A stretch of DNA of 29,731 bases, taken from contig CAZZCX010000015.1 of assembly GCA_964653195.1 (NCBI GenBank), positions 1 to 29,731 of the forward strand, in the 5' to 3' direction. The notes under the pieces are model-generated. The model was not told the DNA's origin. It made no database searches and saw nothing but the letters and a program-made list of their open reading frames with translations. Below are positions 22,888 to 29,731 of this stretch, one piece after another. Made by a program: the position numbers and the translations under genes. Positions within the stretch are counted from its first letter, which is position 1; every line of letters starts with the position of its first letter. The DNA is from CAYMDS01 sp964653195 (GTDB lineage: Bacteria > Patescibacteriota > Microgenomatia > Levybacterales > UBA12049).

Positions 22888-25215
22888 TTATTTTTTACTT
22901 CTTCTTGCAAACCTTCCGCGTCGCTTTTTAGATACAGGATCTGCAGCATCTTTTTCTGCTAATTCTTTGCACTCCTCGTATGTCAACGATGCTGGCTCTT
23001 TATCTTTCGGGATTTTTATATTCTGATCTTGATATTTAATGTAAGGTCCATATCTACCATTTAACACCTGCACTTTCTCGTCTTCTGGAAATGTTTTAAT
23101 TAGCTTGTTTGCGTCCGTTGTACGTTTAATTGTGATTATCTCGACACTTCTCTGCTCTGTTACACTCATTGGGTCATCAATTTTAGGAATAGAATAGAAT
23201 TTGCCATCATGTCTTATATACGGACCGAACCGACCGATAGCTATAACCATCTCTTTATCTTCAAACAAACCTGAAACGCGAGGCAACTTAAATAATTCAA
23301 GTGCCTCCTCAAGTGTTATAGTTTCAAGCATTTGCTCTCTCTTAAGACTCGCAAATTGTGCTTTTTCTGTTTCTGTATTTCTTCCGATTTGTGCGATAGG
23401 ACCAAATCTACCAACTCTTACTAATATTTCTTTACCAGATTTTGGATCAATTCCTAAAACCCGCTCTCCACTTGCTCTTTCTGCTTTCTCTGTCGTTTTT
23501 TCGACATCTTTATGGAAAGGATCATAAAACTTTGAAAGCATTTTTTGCCATTCTAATTTTCCCTCTGCTATTTCATCAAATTCCTCCTCAACACTTGCTG
23601 TGAACTTATAATCTAAAATGTCTCCGAAATGTTTAATTAGAAAATCCGTAACTACGATCCCTATATCTGTTGGAAATAATTTCCCCCTTTCAACACCTGT
23701 CATTTCACTTCGCATTGTTCTTCCTATTTCTCCGTTTTTTAAAACCAGTACTTCAAATTCCCGAAGTACTCCTTCACGGTCTTCCTTTACTACATATCCT
23801 CTTTTGATAATGGTTGAGATAGTTGGAGCGTATGTTGATGGCCTACCTATTCCGTTCTCCTCAAGTTTTTTTACCAAAATCGCCTCAGTAAAACGCGCTG
23901 GAGGTCTTTGGAAACGCTGTATTGCTTCCATAAAATTAAGATTCACTGTTTCGCCAAGTGATAAAACTGGAAGCAATCCATTATCATTTTCTTCCTCCTC
24001 ATCTTTTCCTTCCAAATATACTTTTAAAAACCCGTCAAACTTTATTACTTCACCTGAAGCTGTTAATGTATCATCTACAGTAGATATTCCGATTTCCACT
24101 TCTGTTTTTTCAAGTTCAGCTTCATTCATTTGAGATGCGATAGTCCTTTTCCAGATTAAATCATATAACTTCGCTTCACCTGCGTCAGAAGATATCGTTT
24201 GTTTACCAAAATCAGTAGGCCTTATTGCCTCATGGGCTTCTTGTGCGCCTTTCGATTTCGTCGAATACTGCCTTGTCTTCCCATACTCCTTCCCATATCG
24301 CTTTACAATCTCAGCGTATGCGCCTTTCAATGCTTGTTCTGATAAATGAACGGAATCAGTTCTCATATAGGTAATTTTGCCGGCTTCATATAATTTTTGT
24401 GCTACAAGCATAGTACGTGCGACAGAGAATCCAAGTTTTCTGCTAGCTTCTTGGGTTAGGGTAGATGTAGTGAAAGGAGGTGTGGGATACCTTTTAATTG
24501 GCTTTGTCTGAATATCTCGTATATTATATATAGCGCCAATACATTTATTTAAAAATTCGTGTGCGCTAATATTTTCCTTAAAACGATTTTTATGTTCTGC
24601 TTTGAAAGTTTTCCCATCTTTTGTTTTAAATTCAGCCGAAATTTTAAAATAAGAATTTGATGCAAAATCCCTAATCTCTCTTTCATTCTCGACTATAAAT
24701 CTTACCGCTACCGATTGCACCCTTCCTGCTGACAACGAAGGTTTTACCTTCTTCCACAATACTGGTGATAATTCAAAACCGACTAGTCTATCCAAAATCC
24801 GTCTTGCTTGCTGAGCATTCACGAGATTCATATCTATACTTCTTGGATTATCTAGCGCAATAGAAATAGCTTGTTTAGTTATCTCATGAAATACAATTCG
24901 TTTAGTTTTCTTACTATCAAGCTTTAAAGCTTCTGTTAAATGCCAGGATATTGCTTCTCCCTCTCGATCCTCATCTGATGCCAGCCATACGGTATCCGCC
25001 GATTTTGAAAGTTTTTTCAATTCAGTAACCACTGCTTTTTTTTCATCAGGGATAATATACTGTGGCTTAAAACCATTCTGTACGTCTACTGCTTCATTTC
25101 CTTTCGGTAGATCACGAATATGCCCAAAACAGGATTTTACGATAAATTCGCTACCTAAGAAACCTGTTATAGTTCTTGCCTTTGCTGGTGATTCAACTAT
25201 TACTAAATTTTTCAT
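22888..25215 (-). CDS. topA: DNA topoisomerase I
   Basis: The type IA topoisomerase relaxes negative supercoils and is essential in most bacteria. The 775 residues show the Toprim domain (VIVESPAKARTITGFLG, 5-21; metal motif SDEDREGEAISWHL, 80-93), AGRVQSVAVRFIVEREI-like motif (163-180), and the active-site Tyr in ITYMRTDS (Y283). IGRPSTYAPTISTIIKRGYV closes the core. The C-terminal tail has no zinc-finger cysteines. Instead it carries three GRFGP/GRYGPYI repeats (around 606, 674 and 727) of the topo I C-terminal repeat type, then a basic end KKRRGRFARRSKK. The plus-strand ORFs inside it are shadows. Confidence 0.97.
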   Translation of the reverse strand: MKNLVIVESPAKARTITGFLGSEFIVKSCFGHIRDLPKGNEAVDVQNGFKPQYIIPDEKKAVVTELKKLSKSADTVWLASDEDREGEAISWHLTEALKLDSKKTKRIVFHEITKQAISIALDNPRSIDMNLVNAQQARRILDRLVGFELSPVLWKKVKPSLSAGRVQSVAVRFIVENEREIRDFASNSYFKISAEFKTKDGKTFKAEHKNRFKENISAHEFLNKCIGAIYNIRDIQTKPIKRYPTPPFTTSTLTQEASRKLGFSVARTMLVAQKLYEAGKITYMRTDSVHLSEQALKGAYAEIVKRYGKEYGKTRQYSTKSKGAQEAHEAIRPTDFGKQTISSDAGEAKLYDLIWKRTIASQMNEAELEKTEVEIGISTVDDTLTASGEVIKFDGFLKVYLEGKDEEEENDNGLLPVLSLGETVNLNFMEAIQRFQRPPARFTEAILVKKLEENGIGRPSTYAPTISTIIKRGYVVKEDREGVLREFEVLVLKNGEIGRTMRSEMTGVERGKLFPTDIGIVVTDFLIKHFGDILDYKFTASVEEEFDEIAEGKLEWQKMLSKFYDPFHKDVEKTTEKAERASGERVLGIDPKSGKEILVRVGRFGPIAQIGRNTETEKAQFASLKREQMLETITLEEALELFKLPRVSGLFEDKEMVIAIGRFGPYIRHDGKFYSIPKIDDPMSVTEQRSVEIITIKRTTDANKLIKTFPEDEKVQVLNGRYGPYIKYQDQNIKIPKDKEPASLTYEECKELAEKDAADPVSKKRRGRFARRSKK

Positions 25216-25346
25216 ATTATAAGCAGTAAGAGAAAGGAGAAAAGAGAAAAAAATGCTTCTCGCTTATTACTTATCACTTAACACGTTTCACTATTGTAGA
25301 CTACATTATACGATGGGTGTCAATAGAGCTGAAATAATTTTTTAAA

Positions 25347-26099
25347 CTATCTAACCTTGTTAATAGCTCTTTTAATCATTTGCCTTGCTATCTTTATACC
25401 AACTTTACTTAAAATATATAAATCTAATCCTAAACTGGCTTTTTGAGCATATAATTTATCATATCGGACTCTTTTACGTTCATCTTTTTCGTGTATATCT
25501 TTAGCTCTAGCATGATAAAGACTCACCAATCCTGGCCTGCCGTCTAAATAAGCCAGCATCCAGTTATTAAATAAATCTGGTCTTTGTGCTTTTATTGCAT
25601 TAATAGTAGTTAAACTAGATATTCGAGGTCCGACTAACGACATTTCTCCATGTTTTATCTGACGTATTTGAGGTATTTCGTCTAAACCGGTAATTCTTAA
25701 AATACGCCCAAAAGGTGTAATTCTCGGATCATTTACATCACCCCTCTTATCACCTCTATTTAAAGGATCAGCATATGGCATAGTATCTGCACCTTCCACC
25801 ATAGTTCTAATTTTTTTAACTGGTATCATTACCGCAATACCTTCTTTCACTCCTAGTCTTTGAGCCACATAATAAGGATCACTGTAAGGCTCTGCCCGCA
25901 GATTCCTTCTTACTAAATACTTCTCTATTGGAGCAGTTATTTTCATTCCATAACCTGCTATTCTTTGGTCAAATTCTCTTTTTCTTGCACTCCTGCTGTA
26001 ACCAGGTCCTTCTATAGGATTTATACGTTTACATATTTTTGCAGGCAGTGCAGTATTACCTCTAAAAAATCTATCCACTCTAGCCTCCAAATTTCTCAT
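25347..26099 (-). CDS. Bacterial sugar transferase (polyprenyl-phosphate phosphoglycosyl transferase-like), weakened membrane anchor
   Basis: The 250-aa protein matches the WcaJ/PglC-type catalytic domain: DPRITPFGRILRITGLDEIP (124-143, with the catalytic Asp-Glu pair D140-E141), the MSLVGPR signature (153-159), then RPGLVSLYHA, which corresponds to KPGITGLWQ. The family moves phospho-sugar onto undecaprenyl phosphate to begin glycan assembly. The usual KRxFD start is present as KREFD (40-44), but the following re-entrant membrane helix is replaced by QRIAGYGMKITAPIEKYLV, far less hydrophobic. It lies between topA and the pilin-like gene with no other glycan genes nearby. It is probably an enzyme with altered membrane contact; the substrate is unknown. 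Confidence 0.8.
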   Translation of the reverse strand: MRNLEARVDRFFRGNTALPAKICKRINPIEGPGYSRSARKREFDQRIAGYGMKITAPIEKYLVRRNLRAEPYSDPYYVAQRLGVKEGIAVMIPVKKIRTMVEGADTMPYADPLNRGDKRGDVNDPRITPFGRILRITGLDEIPQIRQIKHGEMSLVGPRISSLTTINAIKAQRPDLFNNWMLAYLDGRPGLVSLYHARAKDIHEKDERKRVRYDKLYAQKASLGLDLYILSKVGIKIARQMIKRAINKVR

Positions 26100-26153
26100 C
26101 CGGTAATTATAATCAAATTATTATAGGACTATCAAGAGGCAAATATTATGTGG

Positions 26154-27038
26154 CTATTTATAGGTAAACTTAATTTTTTTCCAAATTATGGGGCCGAAAA
26201 CGCTGAATGATATTTTGCTAAATTCTTTATCCGTAGTTACGGGTATATTTAATCCTGATTCACTATCTGCTATTTTTAAATTATTCGTCAAAGTGATGCG
26301 TTGATAATTATCAGTTTCCCCATCAATATTTATTAAATTTGAACCACTAAATGGATCACAGGATGTGCTTTCACAATTAGCAAATGTAGTTGTAATTTGG
26401 CTTAATTTAACTGGTTTTATAAAACTTACTGTTACATATATATTTTGATTCTTATCATTTACCAAGCCATATTCTTGGGGATTGGATGTAAAAAAACCCT
26501 CCGGAAACTTAGAGCTTTGATCATATGGTGAAGTAGTTGTCACATTTAGGATTTTATCATCCGCAAATTTAATAGGAGGCTGAGAAGGGGTACTGGTCGG
26601 ATAATTATAACTATACTGATTTGACTTAACATCAAAATTAAAACAATTATATCCTGACTTATGATAAAAATTTGTTGAGTAACTATAGTCAACTTCTATT
26701 GAAATATCATTTTTGGGATATTTTGTTTTAAATGTAGCACATAATTTATAAGAATTTTTATCAGTCATATAGTATTCGTACGGCTTATTGGTTTCCGGAT
26801 CAAGTATTTTTACGTACTTTGAACTCTTAACAGCATCTTTTATATTTTTTGGCAACTTGTAATTTGCTGAGTAATACGAATCAATCCTACTTTTTATATT
26901 TGATAAATCATTTCGTCTTATACTATCCAGCCTGATTGCTCTTGAATTCTGCGGAAGTCCGACGACAGTAAATCCATAGATAACAGCTGAAAATACAAAA
27001 AATGAAACTATTCCGACTATAATAATATCTTTTTTCAT
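26154..27038 (-). CDS. Pilin-like/secreted protein with one membrane helix
   Basis: The 294 residues begin with KKD and a hydrophobic helix (about 5-27). A charged helix RLDSIRRNDLSNIKSRIDSY (37-56) and KLPKNI...DPETNKPYEYYMTDKNSYKLCATF follow. This resembles the pseudopilin-like proteins encoded next to DUF5671 genes in CPR genomes. After a Pro/Ser/Thr linker the C-terminal half (about 165-294) looks like a beta-sandwich, perhaps discoidin-like (VTVSFIKPVKLSQITTTF ... ISFSVFGPIIWKKIKFTY). There is no canonical G-FTLIE cleavage motif. It overlaps the upstream membrane gene by 4 bp, so translation is coupled. It may be surface-exposed; the role is unknown. Confidence 0.7.
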   Translation of the reverse strand: MKKDIIIVGIVSFFVFSAVIYGFTVVGLPQNSRAIRLDSIRRNDLSNIKSRIDSYYSANYKLPKNIKDAVKSSKYVKILDPETNKPYEYYMTDKNSYKLCATFKTKYPKNDISIEVDYSYSTNFYHKSGYNCFNFDVKSNQYSYNYPTSTPSQPPIKFADDKILNVTTTSPYDQSSKFPEGFFTSNPQEYGLVNDKNQNIYVTVSFIKPVKLSQITTTFANCESTSCDPFSGSNLINIDGETDNYQRITLTNNLKIADSESGLNIPVTTDKEFSKISFSVFGPIIWKKIKFTYK

Positions 27039-27676
27039 ATAGATTTTCGGTCCTCTCTTACATCGTGTAGTAAATAAATAAATACAGACCCTGCAATTGA
27101 TATAATTATTACGAAATGCGCAATTGATCTCGCGTGTAAATTCCCGTCCAAAACACCATATATAATTGATATTAACTGAGATATGAGGATTAAAAAAGCA
27201 ATAATGAGAGTAAGGTAAAACAATAATTTACGCGAACCAAGACTTTTTGTATAAGGTTTAACAATTGTAAGTTTTTTTAGTTTCAAAAAAAGTATGACAA
27301 AAATTGGATAAGATACGATAATTGCTGCCAGATAACCCTTCATTACCGGATTATCTAAACCTCCTATAGAAGAAAAAGACTGATCTAAGGGATCTTTAAC
27401 AAATCTATCAACTGCATGATAGCCTATACCACCTAAGGATATAGTCCATATATATAATGAAATAAAAAGCAATATATATTGGAAAGATACCCACATGCCC
27501 ACATGTGGTACCGGTGGGGGGATCAAAGAACTATCAGTATTAATTTGAGGATTTAAAGCTTGATCAACTTTCGATACTTCCCAACCGGCTTTCATCAACT
27601 GATCCTTGATTTCGATATCTGAAATCTTTTTCGCACGTGCTGCTTGTATGTAGCTAATTAAATCAGAAGATGGCAT
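27035..27676 (-). CDS. DUF5671-like membrane protein
   Basis: The 213 residues have a helical N-terminal domain (5-40, ISYIQAARAKKISDIEIKDQ...AGWEVSKVDQAL) resembling a short UBA-like module. Four membrane helices follow (about 60-88, 108-132, 148-176, 181-202), the first with the DUF5671 pattern ISLYIWTISLGGIGYHAVDRFV. The function of the family is unknown. Its stop overlaps the start of the pilin-like gene by 4 bp, a pairing that suggests both act together at the membrane. It follows dprA by 44 nt on the same strand. Confidence 0.78.
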   Translation of the reverse strand: MPSSDLISYIQAARAKKISDIEIKDQLMKAGWEVSKVDQALNPQINTDSSLIPPPVPHVGMWVSFQYILLFISLYIWTISLGGIGYHAVDRFVKDPLDQSFSSIGGLDNPVMKGYLAAIIVSYPIFVILFLKLKKLTIVKPYTKSLGSRKLLFYLTLIIAFLILISQLISIIYGVLDGNLHARSIAHFVIIISIAGSVFIYLLHDVREDRKSI

Positions 27677-27720
27677 ATAGTATTATCCTATATCACTTAA
27701 GTTAAGCATTCAATACTTAT

Positions 27721-28827
27721 TTAGTATATCAAACTATATATCCCATCAATCGTTTTTATCATTCCTTTCATTTCCATAAATGATAATATCTCTCCCATTT
27801 TAGCTGAATTCATTTTCGTCTTTTGTATCAGAACATCAAATTGTAATGATTCATTTACTAATAAATCAATAATAATTTGCTCTTCTTTTGTGTCTCCTCT
27901 TATTGTTGTTTTCCTGCTAACCATTCGCCCTTTGCCATTTGCCATTAGCTGATTCAAAATATCCTCAGCACTAGTCACCAATTTCCCTCCTTTAGCGATT
28001 AACGAATGCGGACCTTTTGATAGTATTGATGTGATAGGTCCAGGAACTGCAAAAACAGGACGGTTCAATTTAAAAGCATCCTCTGCTGTATAAAGAGCAC
28101 CACTATCAGCTGCACCCTCAGTAACTAAAACTGCTCTAGATAATCCAGCAATAATTCTATTTCGAGATGGAAAAGATCCTTTTGTAGGCGAAGTACCCGG
28201 TGGAATTTCTGAAAGGATTGAACCATCAGATTTTAATATTTGATCATAAATTTTTTGATTCTCACGAGGCGTACAGCAATCAACCCCACAACCTAAAACA
28301 GCTAATGTAATTCCTCCTGAATCTATTGTCGCCTGATGTGCACATGCATCGACTCCGTATGCTAAACCAGAAACGATAATAAATCCAGCATGAGCCAGGT
28401 CTCTAGTGAAATTCTCAGTTACCTCTTGTCCATATGAAGTGATTTTTCTGGTTCCTACTACTGCAATTACTCTATCATTTTTATTACTTGACCATTTTCT
28501 TAAATTTCCTTTTATATATAGTAAAAAAGGTGGGTCATCTATTTGTGTTAACAGAAAGGGATAATGTTCATCTAAAAGAGTTATAATTTCTATATTATGA
28601 TACTGAAGCTTTTGAATATATTTTTCACTCGAAAAAGTTTTTCTAAATTCATTGAATTTCACTGACAAAGCTTTTCCCAAAACTGATTCAAGATCTAAAA
28701 TATCCGCATGCCAAGCTGTTTTTGCACTTTTAAAATGATTCAATATTAATTTGAACCTTTTCGGACCAATGCCAGAGAAAACCGAAAATCCTATCCAGTA
28801 CATCTTTTCTTCACTTATAACTCCCAT
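27721..28827 (-). CDS. dprA: DNA processing protein DprA
   Basis: DprA loads RecA onto incoming single-stranded DNA during natural transformation. The 368 residues show an N-terminal helical region (1-60), the Rossmann-like core with AVVGTRKITSYG (122-133), IVSGLAYGVDACAHQATIDSGG (151-172), the signature FPSRNRIIAGLS (219-230), TEGAADSGALYTAEDAF (236-252) and VPGPI. The C-terminal winged-helix domain (about 305-368, ending LSFMEMKGMIKTIDGIYSLIY) is present, so the gene is complete. It lies 43 nt downstream of mrdA and 44 nt upstream of the DUF5671 gene on the same strand. Uptake pilus genes are not in the window, though the pilin-like gene is close. Confidence 0.95.
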   Translation of the reverse strand: MGVISEEKMYWIGFSVFSGIGPKRFKLILNHFKSAKTAWHADILDLESVLGKALSVKFNEFRKTFSSEKYIQKLQYHNIEIITLLDEHYPFLLTQIDDPPFLLYIKGNLRKWSSNKNDRVIAVVGTRKITSYGQEVTENFTRDLAHAGFIIVSGLAYGVDACAHQATIDSGGITLAVLGCGVDCCTPRENQKIYDQILKSDGSILSEIPPGTSPTKGSFPSRNRIIAGLSRAVLVTEGAADSGALYTAEDAFKLNRPVFAVPGPITSILSKGPHSLIAKGGKLVTSAEDILNQLMANGKGRMVSRKTTIRGDTKEEQIIIDLLVNESLQFDVLIQKTKMNSAKMGEILSFMEMKGMIKTIDGIYSLIY

Positions 28828-28870
28828 ACTCTGATTTTTTATAAATATTTTTAAATTTAAATTTTATAAG

Positions 28871-29731
28871 TTACTTTTTAAACCATGTTTCGAGAACTTT
28901 TTTTGCGACGGGTCCGGCTTCATTTGATCCCTGTCCCGCTGATTCTATAAGTACCGTTACAACAATTTGTGGATTATATGCTGGAGCAAAAAGGGTAATC
29001 CATGCATGAGGAAGCGTCTCTTCACCACCGTGTTGCGCAGTCCCCGTTTTACAAGCGATAGATACTTCTCGTAAATCTGCCCTAACTGCTGCACCGGTTG
29101 CATTTTTCACAGCTAAAAAATTCTTTCCGTCAATTCTTAATTCCGAATTCTCAACTCTAAAATTAAAAAGAGGCCACGCAACACCTCCCGGCTTACAACT
29201 ATCAATCATCCCCCTACGTATCAAATCAATAGCGCTTTCAGATATTATCCTTTCTTTTTTATCTCTGTCTTTAACGTTTGCTGTATTTGCTTGAATGCTT
29301 TCTGATTCTTTAAGTAAATGTGGTCTAACCTTTAGGCCTTGATTTGCAATTACTCCTGTCCAACTATTCACTTGCATTGGTGTCGTAAGTAAGAAACCTT
29401 GACCAATACCGTAGTGAAAAGTATCACCTAAATACCATGGTTCTTTGATAGCTCTAGACTTCCACTCTTTCGTGGGCAATAATCCCGATGCTTCGTTTGG
29501 AAGATCAATTTCTAATTTGCTACCTACTCCAAAATCGTGAGCTACCTCCGACAATTTATCCACTGAGATCTTTTCTGCTAACTTATAGAAGAAAATATCA
29601 TTCGAACGACTAATAGCTTTCACAATATCCACCTGACCATCTTTTTTGCCCTGCTCCAGAAAATACCAATTTCCGAAGCTAAATTCACCTATACGAATAA
29701 CTCCCGTATCCTCTACTATATAATTTTTATC
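28871..29731 (-). CDS. mrdA: Penicillin-binding protein 2, C-terminal transpeptidase part (runs off the right edge)
   Basis: The frame is open from the stop at 28871 to the window edge, so a start at an internal GTG (29632) is an artefact and the gene is partial at its 5' end (286 codons visible). It is the end of a class B penicillin-binding protein that cross-links peptidoglycan for cell elongation. The SxN-type motif lies in AISRSNDIFFYKLAEKISV, and the PBP2-specific stretch PTKEWKSRAIKEPWYLGDTF then YGIGQGFLLTTPMQ closely follows E. coli MrdA. The KTG motif is in IACKTGTAQHGG. The catalytic Ser (SxxK) lies outside the window. It is probably co-transcribed with dprA (43-nt gap). Confidence 0.92.
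   Translation of the reverse strand, partial: DKNYIVEDTGVIRIGEFSFGNWYFLEQGKKDGQVDIVKAISRSNDIFFYKLAEKISVDKLSEVAHDFGVGSKLEIDLPNEASGLLPTKEWKSRAIKEPWYLGDTFHYGIGQGFLLTTPMQVNSWTGVIANQGLKVRPHLLKESESIQANTANVKDRDKKERIISESAIDLIRRGMIDSCKPGGVAWPLFNFRVENSELRIDGKNFLAVKNATGAAVRADLREVSIACKTGTAQHGGEETLPHAWITLFAPAYNPQIVVTVLIESAGQGSNEAGPVAKKVLETWFKK

Noticed and set aside
23618..24133. 171-codon plus-strand ORF, and a similar one at 23201-23527
   Set aside because: Both are antisense to topA, whose motifs are unambiguous.
29632..29632. Internal GTG as the start of the penicillin-binding protein
   Set aside because: The frame stays open upstream to the window edge with PBP2-like sequence, so the gene simply continues.

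Overview
The window is AT-rich, densely packed bacterial chromosome. It most resembles the Candidate Phyla Radiation (Patescibacteria), probably a Microgenomates-type lineage. Signs of this are a 16S rRNA gene with CPR-like deviations and an insertion in helix 26, DUF5667- and DUF5671-like proteins, Cys-rich secreted proteins, very short intergenic gaps and many genes with no Shine-Dalgarno (SD) sequence. The lineage is inferred from motifs by eye; no phylogeny was run. No prophage, transposase, integrase or CRISPR array is visible.

Layout. 1-1117: a partial unrecognised gene, a 52-aa small protein and tRNA-Cys(GCA). 1137-4669: ureohydrolase, SpoT-type HD alarmone hydrolase, methyltransferase, a small unknown and a protein with a C-terminal J domain whose HPD reads HTD. 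4670-7027: the 16S rRNA operon on the minus strand, with a consensus promoter, a boxA-bearing leader, the 16S gene with an insertion of about 140 nt, and about 490 bp of consecutive palindromes after it. No 23S or 5S follows. 7136-13325: a large secreted Cys-rich repeat protein, a family-4-like uracil-DNA glycosylase lacking two Fe-S cysteines, a PRPP synthetase, a SpoU methyltransferase, a DUF5667-like secreted protein and a membrane-anchored small protein. 13322-17448: sensor kinase, membrane-anchored peptide-binding protein and a methyltransferase of the NNMT/PNMT/TEMT type. 17507-22885: GNAT, cupin, dehydrogenase, class III aminotransferase, a 25-aa basic microprotein gene, a membrane metalloprotease with duplicated N-terminal recognition-like domains, and a CheY-like receiver. 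22888-29731: topA, a sugar transferase with a weakened membrane anchor, a pilin-like/DUF5671 pair, dprA and the end of mrdA (PBP2).

How they may work together. The best candidate for an undescribed system is 18096-22412. A 25-residue Lys/Arg-rich peptide (20688-20765) has an SD complementary to 12 consecutive bases of this organism's own 16S 3' end, and its own terminator. It lies between a YydH-like M50 protease carrying two PqqD/RRE-like repeats and a tightly packed aminotransferase-dehydrogenase-cupin operon. That arrangement suggests a ribosomally made, processed peptide or an abundant nucleic-acid/ribosome-binding microprotein; the sequence alone cannot decide. The second focus is the 16S gene. 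Its helix-26 insertion has its own branched fold and contains an exact complement of the conserved segment near E. coli 910-926, as that segment reads in E. coli.
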